Part shown: positions 35,898 through 43,702 of the stretch, piece after piece | Layout of the letters: each line of letters starts with the position of its first letter | Numbering within the stretch: position 1 is the stretch's first letter | Assembly (NCBI RefSeq): GCF_001190785.1 | Contig: NZ_LGSS01000009.1 | Location: 1 to 64,000 of the forward strand | DNA from: Gottschalkia purinilytica | GTDB taxonomy: Bacteria > Bacillota > Clostridia > Tissierellales > Gottschalkiaceae | Length of the DNA stretch: 64,000 nucleotides | Direction: 5' to 3' | The notes under the pieces: generated by a model | Told to the model about the DNA's origin: nothing | The model's database searches: none | What the model saw: only the letters and a program-made list of their open reading frames with translations | Position numbers and translations under genes: made by a program

Positions 35898-36587
35898 TTA
35901 AATCACCTCTATAGGTGAAAAATCAATATAGTCACTTGAAACACAATAAAATGATATATTTTCTATTTTTCCTTCAACAGCATATTTATGTCCTTCTCCA
36001 TGTAAATGTCCATATATGCATATATCAATATTATATTTTTTCATTACATCAACAAATTCATTAGGTCTTTGATCTTTAAAGTTAAATGGTGGATAGTGTA
36101 ACATAACTATTTTTTTACTTACATTTTTATTTATAGAATTTATAGAAAGTTCTAGTCTTCCAACCTCTCTATTAAAAACTTTCTCATCATGTTCATTAAA
36201 TTCATCACTATCCTTTGGTGGCCATCCCCTAGCACCACATATACCTATATCATTATATATATAACTATCGTTATGAAGAAAATGAATAGTTTTAAAATTA
36301 AGTGAATTTAATTTATTTTTAGTTTGCCACCAATAATCATGATTTCCTTTACTTATTATTTTAGTACCTGGCAATTTTTCAATTTTTCCTAAGTCTTTAC
36401 ACACATCTTCTAATTTTAATCCCCATGATATATCTCCTGGTATTAAAACTAAATCATCTTCTTTAACAATGTCTTTCCAATTATTAATTATTTTTTCCTC
36501 ATGATTAATCCAATTCTCTCCGAATATATCCATTGGCTTTTCCCCTAAAGGGTCTAAATGTAAATCTGCTATTGAATATATGCTCAT
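35898..36587 (-). CDS. Calcineurin-like metallophosphoesterase
   Basis: A 229-residue cytoplasmic phosphoesterase with all metal motifs in order: ADLHLD near the N-terminus, PGDISWG, GNHDYWW, and the C-terminal GHLHGEGHKYA. The substrate is unknown; small family members act on nucleotides or phosphodiesters. It lies 25 bp upstream of the nfeD start on the same strand and could be in the same operon. AGGAGGAAAT precedes the ATG. Confidence 0.86.
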   Translation of the reverse strand: MSIYSIADLHLDPLGEKPMDIFGENWINHEEKIINNWKDIVKEDDLVLIPGDISWGLKLEDVCKDLGKIEKLPGTKIISKGNHDYWWQTKNKLNSLNFKTIHFLHNDSYIYNDIGICGARGWPPKDSDEFNEHDEKVFNREVGRLELSINSINKNVSKKIVMLHYPPFNFKDQRPNEFVDVMKKYNIDICIYGHLHGEGHKYAVEGKIENISFYCVSSDYIDFSPIEVI

Positions 36588-36600
36588 ATTTCCTCCTATT

Positions 36601-36639
36601 TTTTATACTTAAAGTTTATTCTAAACTTTAAGTATAAAA
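36601..36639. terminator. 18-bp perfect palindrome, likely terminator between phosphoesterase and YhaN genes
   Basis: Arms of 18 bp (ttttatacttaaagttta and complement) around TTC lie 13 bp upstream of the phosphoesterase start, about 265 bp after the YhaN stop. It could end that transcript late or act as a leader hairpin. The remainder of 36640-36902 is AT-rich and I see no gene in it. Confidence 0.5.
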
Positions 36640-36902
36640 TAGCTAATATTTCAGTTTTTTCATAGTTAAAGTATATGTTTAACTTAATTTAGTTAAAGTC
36701 TTACATTAAGTTTTTGTTCTATATTTTATATCTATAAAAATTATATATTATAAAATTCTAAAATACATCAAAAATCCTACATACATTTCAACATTTTATT
36801 TTTTATTTTAATATCTCTTAAAGTTAATCTTTAACTTTGAAATATCTTGAATATAGAATTTAACTCAATAACTTTTATTATTTTGATGTAATCACTTTAA
36901 CT

Positions 36903-39617
36903 CTAAATGTCTATATTTGTATAATTATATTTCATTTTATTCAATATTTCTCTTTCTCTCGTATGACAAGTAAATACTATAATCTGTCTATTTTTACTTT
37001 CTCTATTCAATACTTCCAATATATTTTCTAATCTTTTGTTATCATATTGAATAAAGCAATCATCTAATATAATTGGCAAATGTCTTTCTCTATTTATTAT
37101 ATCATTTATACCTAACCTAGTTGCAAAGTATATTTGGTCTATCGTTCCATTACTTAGTGAATTAATGTTTATAAATTTCTCTCTAGAATCTATGATCTTT
37201 ATATCCAAATTTTCTGTAATTTTAACTTCACTATATTTCCCATTAGTTATATTGCTAATTACTTCTCCAACTAAGCTATTTAATTTTGGAGAAAAATCTC
37301 TCTGAATATTTTTAGATATTTTCTCTATAGTTTCCTTGGCTAAATTAAGAGCTTTTAGTTCTTTATCATACTTTTCTTTTATTTTTATTTTGCTACTAAT
37401 ATCTTCTTCTACGTTATCAATATTTCTTATATTATCATATAACATCTTAATATTTTCTTCTAACCTGGCTAATTTTTCTCTTTTATTTGATATTTCACTA
37501 TTTATATTTTCAAAGCTTATTTTTAGCTCTTCTTTATCATTTTTTTCTACATTTTTAAAACTCATATTCTCCATTTCTATCAATTTTTTGTCAACTTCAT
37601 TTATGCTCATATTTCCTAATTCATTATTGAGTAAAGTTTCATTATTTTCTATCTCATAAACTATTTTGTTATATTCATCTCTTTTTTTAAGCCCTAATCT
37701 AAATTCTTCTAAGTTATTAAATCCATTTTGATCTAATTTCTTCTTGATTTGTATTTGAGTATTTCTATATCTTTCTTCCATTTTTTCTATTTCATCTGAC
37801 AATTCTTCTAATTGTTCTTTTAACATATTTTCATGTCTTTTTAAATCTAAATATTTATTATAATCATTTTTCAAATCTACCATATATTCTTGTGTAATAT
37901 TTGTATTCATCTTAAATCCAAATAATAATTCATGAATTTGACTTTCATATTTATCTATATCTATTAATATACTCTGTTTCTCATTCTTAAGCTCAGCTGT
38001 ATCTAATCCTAAATGTTCTTTAGCTATTAATTTATCTTGTAATTTTTTTAAATCTACCTTACTGTTACAGTTATATTTTTCCAGTATACTATTTAAGTCA
38101 TCATTAATTTTATCTATAGAGCTGTTTTTTAAACTTATTTCTTTTTTAGAGTTATCTATTTGATCTTTAAGTTCAGATACGTCTTTTTTTAGTTTTTTGT
38201 TATTATATAAATTATATATAGAAATTAGTGCTGTTATAATAGATATTATAATAATTTTATAATTAGTATTTAAAGCTGTTATAAATAAAATTATTGTTGA
38301 GAATATGAATATCCAACTAAATAATGTAGATTGTTTCAAACTTTTTGTCTTTTTATCAAGGTCTGTATCATAAAATAATATTTTACTATCATCTATACTA
38401 TATATTAGTTTATTTTTTTCCTCTTCTTTTTCTTCATAAGTGTATATATCATCTTTTATGCAAAAATATTTATCATCTATGTCCATATCTGAAATATTCT
38501 TTAGTTTGCTATAGATATATTCTAATCTTTCTTTTTTCTTCTCCATTGAGTTCCATAATTCAAATACTTTATTTATATCATTTTCAGATAGCTCTTCAAA
38601 CTTCCTTAAATCTTCTATTTCTTTATCTAGCTTTTCAATCTTACTTTTCATTACTTCATATTTACTCTTTAATTCGTTAATATTTTCTTTTACATTTTTA
38701 GATGTACTTTCTAGCTTTATAGTATCTGCGTAATCATCTTCGTTTATATTACTATATACCCCTAATTGTTCTTTAGCAATATTCAATTTTGTTATTTTTT
38801 GACCTAGTTTTTTAATATTGGTATATTTTTTGTAAACTTCATAATAAGATATATCCTTTATATTATTTTCTATGCTTTTTCTTTCATTATCTAGTTTCCA
38901 TATATCCTTTTTTATATTGTTTATTTGAATTTCAATTTCTCTTATATCATTTAGTGTACTTAACACCATACTTTTTTCTTTTTCTAATTTACATATTTCC
39001 TCGGCAATTTTTCCATATTGAGATTTTTTTCTACCTATTTTCCCTATATCGTCTATCTTATTTTGTAATTTTTCTATTACACTCTTAATAGAGATTTCTT
39101 CGTCTAGTGTACCGCCTAAGTTTATTAGATTGTCTTTCACTTCTTTAGCCAAACTATCTTCTGTTTTAGAACATAGTTGTTTTGTACTTATAGTATTATT
39201 AAATACAACACTATTTAATCCTAAATGCCGTGAAGCTGGTTGATGAAGTCTAGTTACATTATCATATTCAAACAAATAAGTTATATCTTCACCAGTTTCT
39301 TCATCAAAAATCTTTACATCACTATTATCTTTTAAAAAGTTTCTTTCAATTCTATATAACTTATTTTCATATTCATATTTAAGAATTCCACAGTATTCTG
39401 TTGAATTCATAGGTAGATATTTGTCATAATCTTCTAAATAAGTTCTTCTTTTAGTATAAGGCTTAAAAAACCCAAAAAACATTCCTTCTATAAATTTATG
39501 AATAGTAGTTTTTCCAGCTTCGTTTTCTCCATATATTATATTTATTCCATTATTTAACTCTATTTTCTTGTTTTTAAACTTTCCAAAAGAATTTATCATT
39601 AATTCTTTTATTATCAT
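36903..39617 (-). CDS. yhaN: YhaN/SbcC-like AAA ATPase
   Basis: A 904-residue SMC/Rad50-type ATPase. Walker A is GENEAGKT at 30-37; long coiled coils fill about 170-420 and 480-760; the C-terminal part holds SLSNGTIDQIYFATRLG (signature) and ILDDCFIQYDNKR (Walker B/D-loop). A pair of hydrophobic helices interrupts the coiled coil at about 425-470, a mark of Bacillus YhaN and unlike SbcC. It overlaps the YhaO-like nuclease stop, so the two should work together on DNA ends, possibly at the membrane. Confidence 0.9.
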   Translation of the reverse strand: MIIKELMINSFGKFKNKKIELNNGINIIYGENEAGKTTIHKFIEGMFFGFFKPYTKRRTYLEDYDKYLPMNSTEYCGILKYEYENKLYRIERNFLKDNSDVKIFDEETGEDITYLFEYDNVTRLHQPASRHLGLNSVVFNNTISTKQLCSKTEDSLAKEVKDNLINLGGTLDEEISIKSVIEKLQNKIDDIGKIGRKKSQYGKIAEEICKLEKEKSMVLSTLNDIREIEIQINNIKKDIWKLDNERKSIENNIKDISYYEVYKKYTNIKKLGQKITKLNIAKEQLGVYSNINEDDYADTIKLESTSKNVKENINELKSKYEVMKSKIEKLDKEIEDLRKFEELSENDINKVFELWNSMEKKKERLEYIYSKLKNISDMDIDDKYFCIKDDIYTYEEKEEEKNKLIYSIDDSKILFYDTDLDKKTKSLKQSTLFSWIFIFSTIILFITALNTNYKIIIISIITALISIYNLYNNKKLKKDVSELKDQIDNSKKEISLKNSSIDKINDDLNSILEKYNCNSKVDLKKLQDKLIAKEHLGLDTAELKNEKQSILIDIDKYESQIHELLFGFKMNTNITQEYMVDLKNDYNKYLDLKRHENMLKEQLEELSDEIEKMEERYRNTQIQIKKKLDQNGFNNLEEFRLGLKKRDEYNKIVYEIENNETLLNNELGNMSINEVDKKLIEMENMSFKNVEKNDKEELKISFENINSEISNKREKLARLEENIKMLYDNIRNIDNVEEDISSKIKIKEKYDKELKALNLAKETIEKISKNIQRDFSPKLNSLVGEVISNITNGKYSEVKITENLDIKIIDSREKFININSLSNGTIDQIYFATRLGINDIINRERHLPIILDDCFIQYDNKRLENILEVLNRESKNRQIIVFTCHTREREILNKMKYNYTNIDI

Positions 39618-40717
39618 AGTTTCACCTTCTCACTTAGTAAAACATCTAGTCCATAATATAAGGCTTCTTTATTTATCTCATCGTCTAATCCTTCTTTTTC
39701 AATCTCTTTTATAAAAAATCCGATTATATTGTCAGCATTTTTTTTATATATCTCTTCAATATCATAGTTAGGATTAGTTTCGTCTATTATTTCTATATAA
39801 TCGAAATATTTTTTTATGTTATCTTTAATATAATCATCAATTTTAACATCTTTATCTCTTATACCCTTTACTGTTATCTTACATATGCTATTTTTCTTAT
39901 TTTCATCAGAAACACATTCTATAATAGACTGAATTATGTCATCATAGTTCATACATTCATCTATGACAATATCTTTCACAATTAATTTTCTCTTACTAAT
40001 TGATCTGAAGTTCATATTTGTATGATCAAGTGATATTTCTCCTTCTATGATACCATGTTCTCCTATTTCACCAAAATCTAATGGTTCAGGACTTCCACAG
40101 TAAGCTATCTTATCAGTTATAAACTGATGCTTATGTATATGTCCTAAAGCAACATAATTAAATCCAGATCTTATTAATTTTTCTTTGTCTATAGGTAGGT
40201 ATTCTGAGTTTTTATTAAATATATCTCCATGAGCTAGCAATATGTTTATTTTATTACTATCTTCTATACTAACTTCGTCTAAGAGCTGATTTTTTTCCTC
40301 TTTCTTGCTCCAACTTAGCCCCCATATTACAGTATTTATATCATCAAATTCTATTTTACATACCTTATCTTCTCTAATTATATATACATTCTCAGACCAG
40401 TTTCCCAAATTATATATTGATTTAGAGTTCAGTGGGTCATGATTTCCTGCTATTATTACTACTTTTGTATTTGCAATCTCTTTAAATTTACTTTCAATTT
40501 TTCTTATATCATTAACTGTACAATATTTGTCTTCAAATAAATCTCCAGATATCAATAATAAATCACTACTTGTTTCTTTACATCTTTCTATTATATTACT
40601 AAACGTTTCCCATATTTCTAATCTCCTCTTGTGTGCAAATTCTGAGTCAAAATTAATATTTTTAAACTTTAGCCCTAAATGTAAATCTCCTGTATGTATG
40701 CATTTTATCTTATGCAT
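39614..40717 (-). CDS. yhaO: YhaO/SbcD-like metallophosphoesterase (nuclease subunit)
   Basis: A 367-residue Mre11/SbcD-type phosphoesterase with metal motifs TGDLHLG, SGDLFED, AGNHDPLN, LAHGDIF and ALGHIHKHQF in order. It is the nuclease partner of the YhaN-like ATPase and overlaps its start by four bases. Upstream in-frame TTG/ATG starts exist (to 40732), but GGAG is nine bases from the ATG at 40717. DNA double-strand break processing is the family role; nothing here shows it directly. Confidence 0.9.
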   Translation of the reverse strand: MHKIKCIHTGDLHLGLKFKNINFDSEFAHKRRLEIWETFSNIIERCKETSSDLLLISGDLFEDKYCTVNDIRKIESKFKEIANTKVVIIAGNHDPLNSKSIYNLGNWSENVYIIREDKVCKIEFDDINTVIWGLSWSKKEEKNQLLDEVSIEDSNKINILLAHGDIFNKNSEYLPIDKEKLIRSGFNYVALGHIHKHQFITDKIAYCGSPEPLDFGEIGEHGIIEGEISLDHTNMNFRSISKRKLIVKDIVIDECMNYDDIIQSIIECVSDENKKNSICKITVKGIRDKDVKIDDYIKDNIKKYFDYIEIIDETNPNYDIEEIYKKNADNIIGFFIKEIEKEGLDDEINKEALYYGLDVLLSEKVKL

Positions 40718-40753
40718 TTTCATCAACTCCAAACTTCGTTAAAATATTTATAT

Positions 40754-41248
40754 CTATAATTTCTTTTTCATAACTGTAGCTGTCAACAGGTTATTTGACC
40801 AATTTAAATTTACTTCTTTAACTCTTCTAAAACCATTTTTTATCCAAAATCTAAATACTTCTACATTATATTCATTAACTACGTCTATTCTTATAGATTT
40901 GTGCCCTAGTAATTTAACATATTCTTCGAAACGTAAATATACCTCTTGTCCCAATCCTTTATTTGAAAACCTATTGTGTAACATTAATAATGATAAATAC
41001 GTTTCATCATCGATTTTAAAGTCCATTATACCTAATATATCATTTGAATGTTTATCTGTTATTTTACATGATAAAAATCCACATTTTTTCATATCTTCAA
41101 GTTCTTTTTCTATCCATTCTGATGAAATCTTATTTACACCTAAATGTTTTATTAGAAACTCTTCATTTGAATTATAAATTTCTGTAACCTTATCTACATC
41201 ACTATATTTTAATAAATCTATATAGCATATTTCAGTTTCTAAAAACAC
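40754..41248 (-). CDS. GNAT-family acetyltransferase
   Basis: A 164-residue protein with the GNAT fold pattern: N-terminal LLKYSDVDKVTEIYNSNEE, the core strand and pyrophosphate-binding region NRFSNKGLGQEVYLRFEEY, and DVVNEYNVEVFRFWIKNGFRR. Acetyl-CoA-dependent N-acylation of an unknown substrate is expected. The start is GTG (41248) behind AGGGGATGAG. It lies 36 bp before the YhaO gene. Confidence 0.83.
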   Translation of the reverse strand: MFLETEICYIDLLKYSDVDKVTEIYNSNEEFLIKHLGVNKISSEWIEKELEDMKKCGFLSCKITDKHSNDILGIMDFKIDDETYLSLLMLHNRFSNKGLGQEVYLRFEEYVKLLGHKSIRIDVVNEYNVEVFRFWIKNGFRRVKEVNLNWSNNLLTATVMKKKL

Positions 41249-41409
41249 AATCTCATCCCCTATTTCTCATCAATACCAATATGTGATATTAAATCTATCT
41301 TGAAGATATTATACCAAAGATTCCCTTAGATAAAAGGACAAATACTATTTTAATTAATATCAATAATGTTATTTTTCTGGAATTCAAAGTAATTAGTTCT
41401 AATGTTTAG

Positions 41410-41438
41410 TTGAAACTACTAATATATTAATATATAAT
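41410..41438 (+). promoter_or_regulatory. Promoter of the SLH-domain protein gene
   Basis: TTGAAA (41410-41415), 17 bp, TATAAT (41433-41438), about 40 bp before the ribosome site of the gene at 41483. Confidence 0.72.
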
Positions 41439-41482
41439 GTGTCTAATCAACTAAATTTTACCAAGATAAGGGAGGTTTTTAC

Positions 41483-43015
41483 ATGAAAACTAAAAGTATT
41501 ATTATATCCTTAGCTTTATCTATAATATTATCAATATCAATGCTCGGTACTGCTATAGCACAAAATAGTACGACTACAGTATCAAGACTAGACTTTGTTA
41601 AAAAAGTAATTGATAGTAATAAAATTGAATTAGTTAAAGAAAGTAAATCTTCTTTTGAAGATGTTAAAGGCGAAAAAGATATTCAATATGTACAAACAGC
41701 TTATAAAAAAGGTTTAATATCAGGATATGGTAATAAATTTAATCCTAATGATCCTATAACTAAAGAACAAGTAGTTATTGTTGTTGTCAAATCTTTAGTA
41801 TCAGATTCTACAGTACAAAAGTTTACTGGTAAGGATTTTAATGACACAGTACAATTTACTGATAAGAATAATGTTTCTGGCTGGGCAAAACCATACATAA
41901 CTTACGCTGTTAAAAATAATCTTATAGACTATAAAGGTAACTTTAATCCAAAATCTAATATAACATTAGAAGAAATAAATAAAATATTAGATAATGCCAA
42001 ATCACTTTATAATACTGTTCTTACTCGTGAAGGATTAACAGCTTCTCAATTATTTGAAAAAAGTAGTGAAGAGATGAATAAGCTTTCTTCATATAAGTTT
42101 AAAAGTGAAGGAACTTCATCTTCTAAAGTTTCCTCTATAGAAAATGGTAAAGAGGAAGTACAACAATCTACTTCTATAGATGTTGTTAATGGTATATTTG
42201 AAAAACCTGGAAAATTCTATGCTAGTTCAGTTTCTAAGGCTAACAGTAACGGGGAAAATGTTGAAATAAAACAAGAAGTACTTATTTCAGAAGAGGACAA
42301 AATACTATATATGAAGTCAGATATTGATCCTGAAAATGATAAATGGATAAAAATTGACTTAAATCCTATATTGGATAAGATAGGAAAATTGTCTTCTAAA
42401 ACAAATTTAGGAGATTTAACAAGTATAAATAATAACTTAGATCTAGCAAAACAACAAGAATTATTTGGATCATACGTTAAATATGGTGAAGATGTGGTTG
42501 TAGATGGTCAGAAGTACTACACTATTGATCTAGATTTAGACAACGAAACATTTAAGAAAATAACCTCAGAAATATCGAACACAGTAATAGATAGCTTATT
42601 TGATGAAATAGCTAAGGCAGATCCTGATAATCAAGAATTAAGTAAGGATGAATTTAAGTCTATATTTAATGAATTATTAAATAGTATGGATATTTCAACT
42701 AAATATAAATATTATATAAACAAAGATACTAAGTTAGTTGATATTTCTGATGTAAAACAAAATGTATCTATGAAAAATAATTTTAGTACAGAAGGTAATG
42801 ATGTTTCAGTAAATATTACAACAAATAGTGATATTAAGCTAAAATTCTTTGATTTTAATAAACCTGTAAAATTCCCTAAAATAGATAAAAAAGATGTTGT
42901 TAATATTGAAGATGCATTTAAAATATCTGACGATGCAGAAACTGAAGGATTACAACAAAATATCATTAATAATATAACAGGTGTTAATATTCCTAGTAAT
43001 ATATTTAAAAAATAA
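41483..43015 (+). CDS. Exported SLH-domain protein with lipoprotein-carrier-like domain
   Basis: A 510-residue protein with a signal peptide (MKTKSIII... ending about AIAQN at residue 27). Two clear SLH repeats follow (about 50-100: FEDVKGEKDIQYVQTAYKKG, and about 115-165: FTDKNNVSGWAKPYITYAV) after a shorter first repeat. SLH modules bind pyruvylated wall polymers. Residues about 185-480 resemble the DUF6612/LppX-like barrel of clostridial lipoproteins (SYKFKSEGTSSSK, KYYTIDLDLDNETF). It is probably a surface protein that binds a lipid or hydrophobic molecule. Single gene with its own promoter and terminator. Confidence 0.82.
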   Translation: MKTKSIIISLALSIILSISMLGTAIAQNSTTTVSRLDFVKKVIDSNKIELVKESKSSFEDVKGEKDIQYVQTAYKKGLISGYGNKFNPNDPITKEQVVIVVVKSLVSDSTVQKFTGKDFNDTVQFTDKNNVSGWAKPYITYAVKNNLIDYKGNFNPKSNITLEEINKILDNAKSLYNTVLTREGLTASQLFEKSSEEMNKLSSYKFKSEGTSSSKVSSIENGKEEVQQSTSIDVVNGIFEKPGKFYASSVSKANSNGENVEIKQEVLISEEDKILYMKSDIDPENDKWIKIDLNPILDKIGKLSSKTNLGDLTSINNNLDLAKQQELFGSYVKYGEDVVVDGQKYYTIDLDLDNETFKKITSEISNTVIDSLFDEIAKADPDNQELSKDEFKSIFNELLNSMDISTKYKYYINKDTKLVDISDVKQNVSMKNNFSTEGNDVSVNITTNSDIKLKFFDFNKPVKFPKIDKKDVVNIEDAFKISDDAETEGLQQNIINNITGVNIPSNIFKK

Positions 43016-43061
43016 TGTAAAAAAAGAGTCTCTGAAGATTAAAAATATCTTATAATTAAAT

Positions 43062-43118
43062 AAAAAAAGCTTCTCTCTGTTATTAATTTTAAATATAAAA
43101 CAGAAAGGAGCTTTTTTT
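43062..43118 (+). terminator. Terminator of the SLH-domain protein gene
   Basis: A 20-bp stem (aaaaaaagct... / ...agcttttttt) with one mismatch and a 19-base loop runs into TTTTTTTAATTTTA on the + strand. Confidence 0.75.
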
Positions 43119-43165
43119 AATTTTACATTATTTTTCTAACAATTAAATCTTTCAAGTTATGTCTA

Positions 43166-43431
43166 TTAAATCCAAGGAAGTGCTGATAATACTGCTGATA
43201 CAATTATTGTTGTTACAGCCATTGACGTAACATTTCCTATAGTAGGATGAAAATCTTCTGGCAACTTATCACAGAAATATTCACCTAATGGTGGTCCTAT
43301 TATAGCACCTAATATACCTGCTATTAAAGCTACTTGTATAGTACTTCCAAACATCAAGACACATCCAGGGCCTACACTTACTACTGGAATAAATGTAGCA
43401 TACCATCCCTTTTCTACGTATTTATTGAAAT
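43166..43431 (-). pseudogene. C-terminal remnant of a membrane-protein gene
   Basis: The minus-strand frame is open back to a TAG near 43440 and reads as fluent membrane protein from its first codons (YVEKGWYATFIPVVSVGPG, then LIAGILGAIIGPPLGEYF and a final helix). No start codon with a ribosome site exists: the only ATG (43357) has none. This looks like the 3' end of a longer gene whose 5' part has been lost. The flanking DNA to 43667 shows no missing part. Confidence 0.6.
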
Positions 43432-43440
43432 ATAAAAACT

Positions 43441-43666
43441 ACTAATAAAAACAAGTGTTTTTAGCAATTTTTTATACAACACTATTATAATTTTGTTGAC
43501 TTTAGTTAATATAGTGGGATTGATCTAGTTAAAAAATTATTATAATTGACAAAATTATATAAATTAAATGATTTTTATTAGATACAACTTTTATGGCTAA
43601 TTTTATTAACAAATCTAAATTTCTTAACTTCTTGATTTTTACTAAAAAAACTTTTATACGATGTTA
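43441..43666. other. AT-rich DNA without a gene
   Basis: This stretch holds no frame with a ribosome site and no recognisable N-terminal part of the membrane-protein remnant at 43166-43431. It separates that remnant from the VWA operon terminator. Confidence 0.5.
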
Positions 43667-43702
43667 AAATAAAAGAAGAGATAAATCTATCCCTTCTTTT
43701 TA
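43667..43702 (-). terminator. Terminator overlapping the stop codon of the eight-gene MoxR/VWA operon
   Basis: On the minus strand the stem aataaaaagaag / cttcttttatt encloses the stop codon and is followed by TTAACATCG. The T-run is inside the stem, so strength is moderate. Confidence 0.5.
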
